A stretch of 64,000 bases of DNA. Origin: a virus. The position numbers and the translations under genes were made by a program. The DNA lies in IMG/VR virus record IMGVR_UViG_3300042402_000989, positions 1 to 64,000 of that record; one strand, written 5' to 3'. Positions 62,146 through 64,000 of the stretch are shown piece by piece; within the stretch, counting starts at the first letter, position 1; the number at the start of each line of letters is the position of its first letter. The notes beneath the pieces are model-generated. The model worked only from the letters and a program-made list of their open reading frames with translations. It had not been told where the DNA came from and ran no database searches.

Positions 62146-62778
62146 GTGATTTTAGAACATATAGACATCAAGAAAGCAGTTATCAGAAGTCAGCACTGCC
62201 AAAGAAATTTCGACTTAACAAACGAAATTCCAGAGCAAGATGTAGAAACATTAGTGTATGCTGCAACAAACTGCCCAAGTAAGCAAAACATTGCATTTTA
62301 TAATTTGCATGTCATTAAAGATAGATCAATAATTGAGCGTGTGCATGATTTGGCACCAGGTACACATGCATACAATGAAGCAGGCGAAATGATTGCAACC
62401 ACTAATAGTCAAGTATTAGCAAACGTTATATTTGTATACGAACAACTAGAACTGTCAGATCTTACTGAACGTGGATTTACTAAGTGGCAAAATGCAGACG
62501 AGTCTGATATCGAAACATTTAAGCGTGATCGTGCAACTGCGATTGGCATTGCTAGTGGTTATGTTAACTTAACTGCAAGTATGTTAGGTTACAGCACAGG
62601 TTGCTGCCAGTGTTTCTTAGCACATGATATTAAAGAATATCTGGGCTTAAAGAACAATCCAGCAATGATTCAAGGTGTTGGTTTTAAGGATGCATCACGC
62701 AATCGTAGACTGCACGAAAAGAACGGATTAATTTTCCCTACACGTAAAAAAGAAGCAATTGTAACAACTTATAGATAA
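62146..62778 (+). CDS. Nitroreductase family protein
   Basis: A 210-residue FMN-binding nitroreductase-like protein beginning at GTG 62146. SQHCQRNF, CPSKQNIAFYNLHVI and the C-terminal GIASGYVNLTASMLGYSTGC follow the family pattern for FMN phosphate and dimer contacts. Members reduce nitro compounds or, in specialised cases, act as oxidative or dehydrogenating enzymes in natural-product pathways. In this rSAM-rich neighbourhood it may supply redox chemistry on the same substrate. It is followed by a twitch rSAM gene. Confidence 0.78.
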   Translation: MILEHIDIKKAVIRSQHCQRNFDLTNEIPEQDVETLVYAATNCPSKQNIAFYNLHVIKDRSIIERVHDLAPGTHAYNEAGEMIATTNSQVLANVIFVYEQLELSDLTERGFTKWQNADESDIETFKRDRATAIGIASGYVNLTASMLGYSTGCCQCFLAHDIKEYLGLKNNPAMIQGVGFKDASRNRRLHEKNGLIFPTRKKEAIVTTYR

Positions 62779-62783
62779 TTTTT

Positions 62784-63854
62784 ATGTCTGACAATATTCG
62801 GCCTTTTTGTGTCGCACCGTGGGCAAGTATTCGTTACGGTGCGTTACTTCATGGAGGAGGAGTGACTCCTTGTTGCGAATGGAGAGGCGATACGTTTAAC
62901 GGTTCTTTAGAATCTTATTTTAAGAGTGAGTTATTAGAACATATTAAACATGCAATGATAACTCACAACTATTCACTTTTAAATGAATCGTGCGAAACTT
63001 GTATTTCTTTGGAAACCTTAAACATAACATCTACCAGGCAACAACTGCATAATAAGAAATTAGCGATTTCCGACGGGTTGCGTATAATTGATTATCGACC
63101 TAGCAATTTATGCAACTTGAAATGCAGAATGTGTTTTGCTGGCAGTAGTTCATTGATTGCAAAAGAAGAGAATAAAAAAATAACACAATTCGATACAAGT
63201 GATATCTATTCGATGGATTTTACAAATTTATGTCAATTAAAGGTTCTTGGCGGCGAACCTACTATTTCAGATGATGTAATCAATCTATTGAACTTTTTAG
63301 TAAAAAACAATTTCGCTAAAAATATTGATCTTATGTTTACTACTAACGCAACAAACGCAACTAAGAAATGGATGGATTTAATTAGTAAGTTCAGAAATTG
63401 TTTTGTAGTTATAAGTTTAGATGGCATCGGTAAAGTTTATGATTATATCAGAACTAATGCTAATTGGAGTAGTGTTTTAAAAAATGTTGAAATATACGAA
63501 CAAAGTGATTTAGATGTGTTTTTTCAAATAACTGCGTCAATGTATAATATGCCTGTTGTAGAAGATTGGATTGAATGGTTTTTTAATAAAACAAACGTAG
63601 ATATATATCCAGTGGAAGGACGACCTGAATTAACGTTAGCTGCATTGCCAGATGATATAAGACAAGAAAAAATTGATTACCTAAAAAAGTTTAATAATAA
63701 AATAACAAATGACGCAATAGCTATATTGTCTGCAGATCGGTTTGATAAATCAATACATGATAAATTTAAAAATTATACATATACTAAAGATAAAATAAGA
63801 AACACTAATATATTAGACGTGTCTCTTGTATATGAAAGAGTTATGAATATATGA
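62784..63854 (+). CDS. Radical SAM protein, N-terminal twitch type
   Basis: A 356-residue protein, the shortest of its type here. Front cysteines C9, C30, C31 (FCVAPWASIR ... TPCC) and C70/C73 (SCETC). Core CNLKCRMC (C110/C114/C117), VLGGEPTI and ISLDGIGKVYDYIR. It ends in the LDVSLVYERVM type seen in related genes. It overlaps the last gene by ATGA. Confidence 0.86.
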   Translation: MSDNIRPFCVAPWASIRYGALLHGGGVTPCCEWRGDTFNGSLESYFKSELLEHIKHAMITHNYSLLNESCETCISLETLNITSTRQQLHNKKLAISDGLRIIDYRPSNLCNLKCRMCFAGSSSLIAKEENKKITQFDTSDIYSMDFTNLCQLKVLGGEPTISDDVINLLNFLVKNNFAKNIDLMFTTNATNATKKWMDLISKFRNCFVVISLDGIGKVYDYIRTNANWSSVLKNVEIYEQSDLDVFFQITASMYNMPVVEDWIEWFFNKTNVDIYPVEGRPELTLAALPDDIRQEKIDYLKKFNNKITNDAIAILSADRFDKSIHDKFKNYTYTKDKIRNTNILDVSLVYERVMNI

Positions 63855-64000
63855 TAATAACAGGTAATAAAAACAAAGGTATAGCAAAAGAACTGCTTGC
63901 AATATACCCTAATGCTACATTCTGCAGTAGAGAAACCGGTTATGATCTTGTTGCTAAAGAAGGTAGGGAACAATTTGCTAACGAAGCTATAAATCATGAC
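63851..64000 (+). CDS. SDR-like oxidoreductase, N-terminal part
   Basis: A frame open from ATG 63851 to the window end (50 codons). The N-terminus MIITGNKNKGIAKELLAIYP is a Rossmann beta-Gly-rich loop-alpha unit of short-chain dehydrogenase type, with a GYDL that fits the residue contacting the adenine. ATGA overlap with the rSAM gene. The catalytic YxxxK would lie outside the window, so the call rests on the first strand only. Confidence 0.5.
   Translation, partial: MIITGNKNKGIAKELLAIYPNATFCSRETGYDLVAKEGREQFANEAINHD

Overview
The window looks like part of a large, AT-rich, T4-like (myovirus-type) phage genome, most likely from a marine bacterium. The host cannot be told from this sequence. 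Support for a phage: a gp6-like baseplate wedge end runs into a 3,687-residue virion protein and three smaller tail or fibre-type proteins (1-15.3 kb). Genes are packed end to end with ATGA/TAATG overlaps, and the only intergenic stretch longer than about 110 nt lies at 32.15-32.32 kb. T4-type late-promoter octamers (TATAAATA or NATAAATA) sit in the few gaps. No rRNA, tRNA, IS element or CRISPR array was seen.

Layout: (1) 1-15.3 kb, structural module. (2) 15.3-19.4 kb, a small phage-type protein, three GT-A-like glycosyltransferases and an unknown protein. (3) 19.4-30.8 kb, SAM methyltransferases and seven radical SAM (rSAM) proteins. (4) 30.75-32.14 kb, two minus-strand genes. (5) 32.3-36.7 kb, an overlapping cassette of small-molecule kinase, nucleotidyltransferase-HAD fusion, methyltransferase, rSAM/SPASM protein and HisC-like aminotransferase, followed by a NodU/CmcH-type carbamoyltransferase. 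(6) 38.2-43.6 kb, small phage proteins, a second-copy glycosyltransferase, a sodium:solute symporter, a P-loop protein and methyltransferases. (7) 43.6-59 kb, more rSAM proteins interleaved with an amidinotransferase, three QueC-like PP-loop ATPases, a short PLP enzyme, two Fe/2OG-type oxygenases and a B12-binding rSAM protein. (8) 59-64 kb, a minus-strand SGNH hydrolase, three more rSAM proteins, a nitroreductase and the start of an SDR-like gene.

The main feature is 18 rSAM genes in about 44 kb. Twelve carry their auxiliary Cys cluster N-terminal to the CX3CX2C core (the twitch/SPASM module moved to the front), five have a C-terminal SPASM-type tail, and one is a B12-binding rSAM. Their interleaving with carbamoyl-, amidino-, amino-, methyl-, glycosyl- and nucleotidyl-transferases suggests a pathway that builds and decorates an unusual nitrogen-rich small molecule, glycan or peptide. 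Location next to tail genes and late-type promoters suggests late expression, perhaps to modify the virion or host surface. That function is inference; the gene families and motifs are read directly from the sequence.
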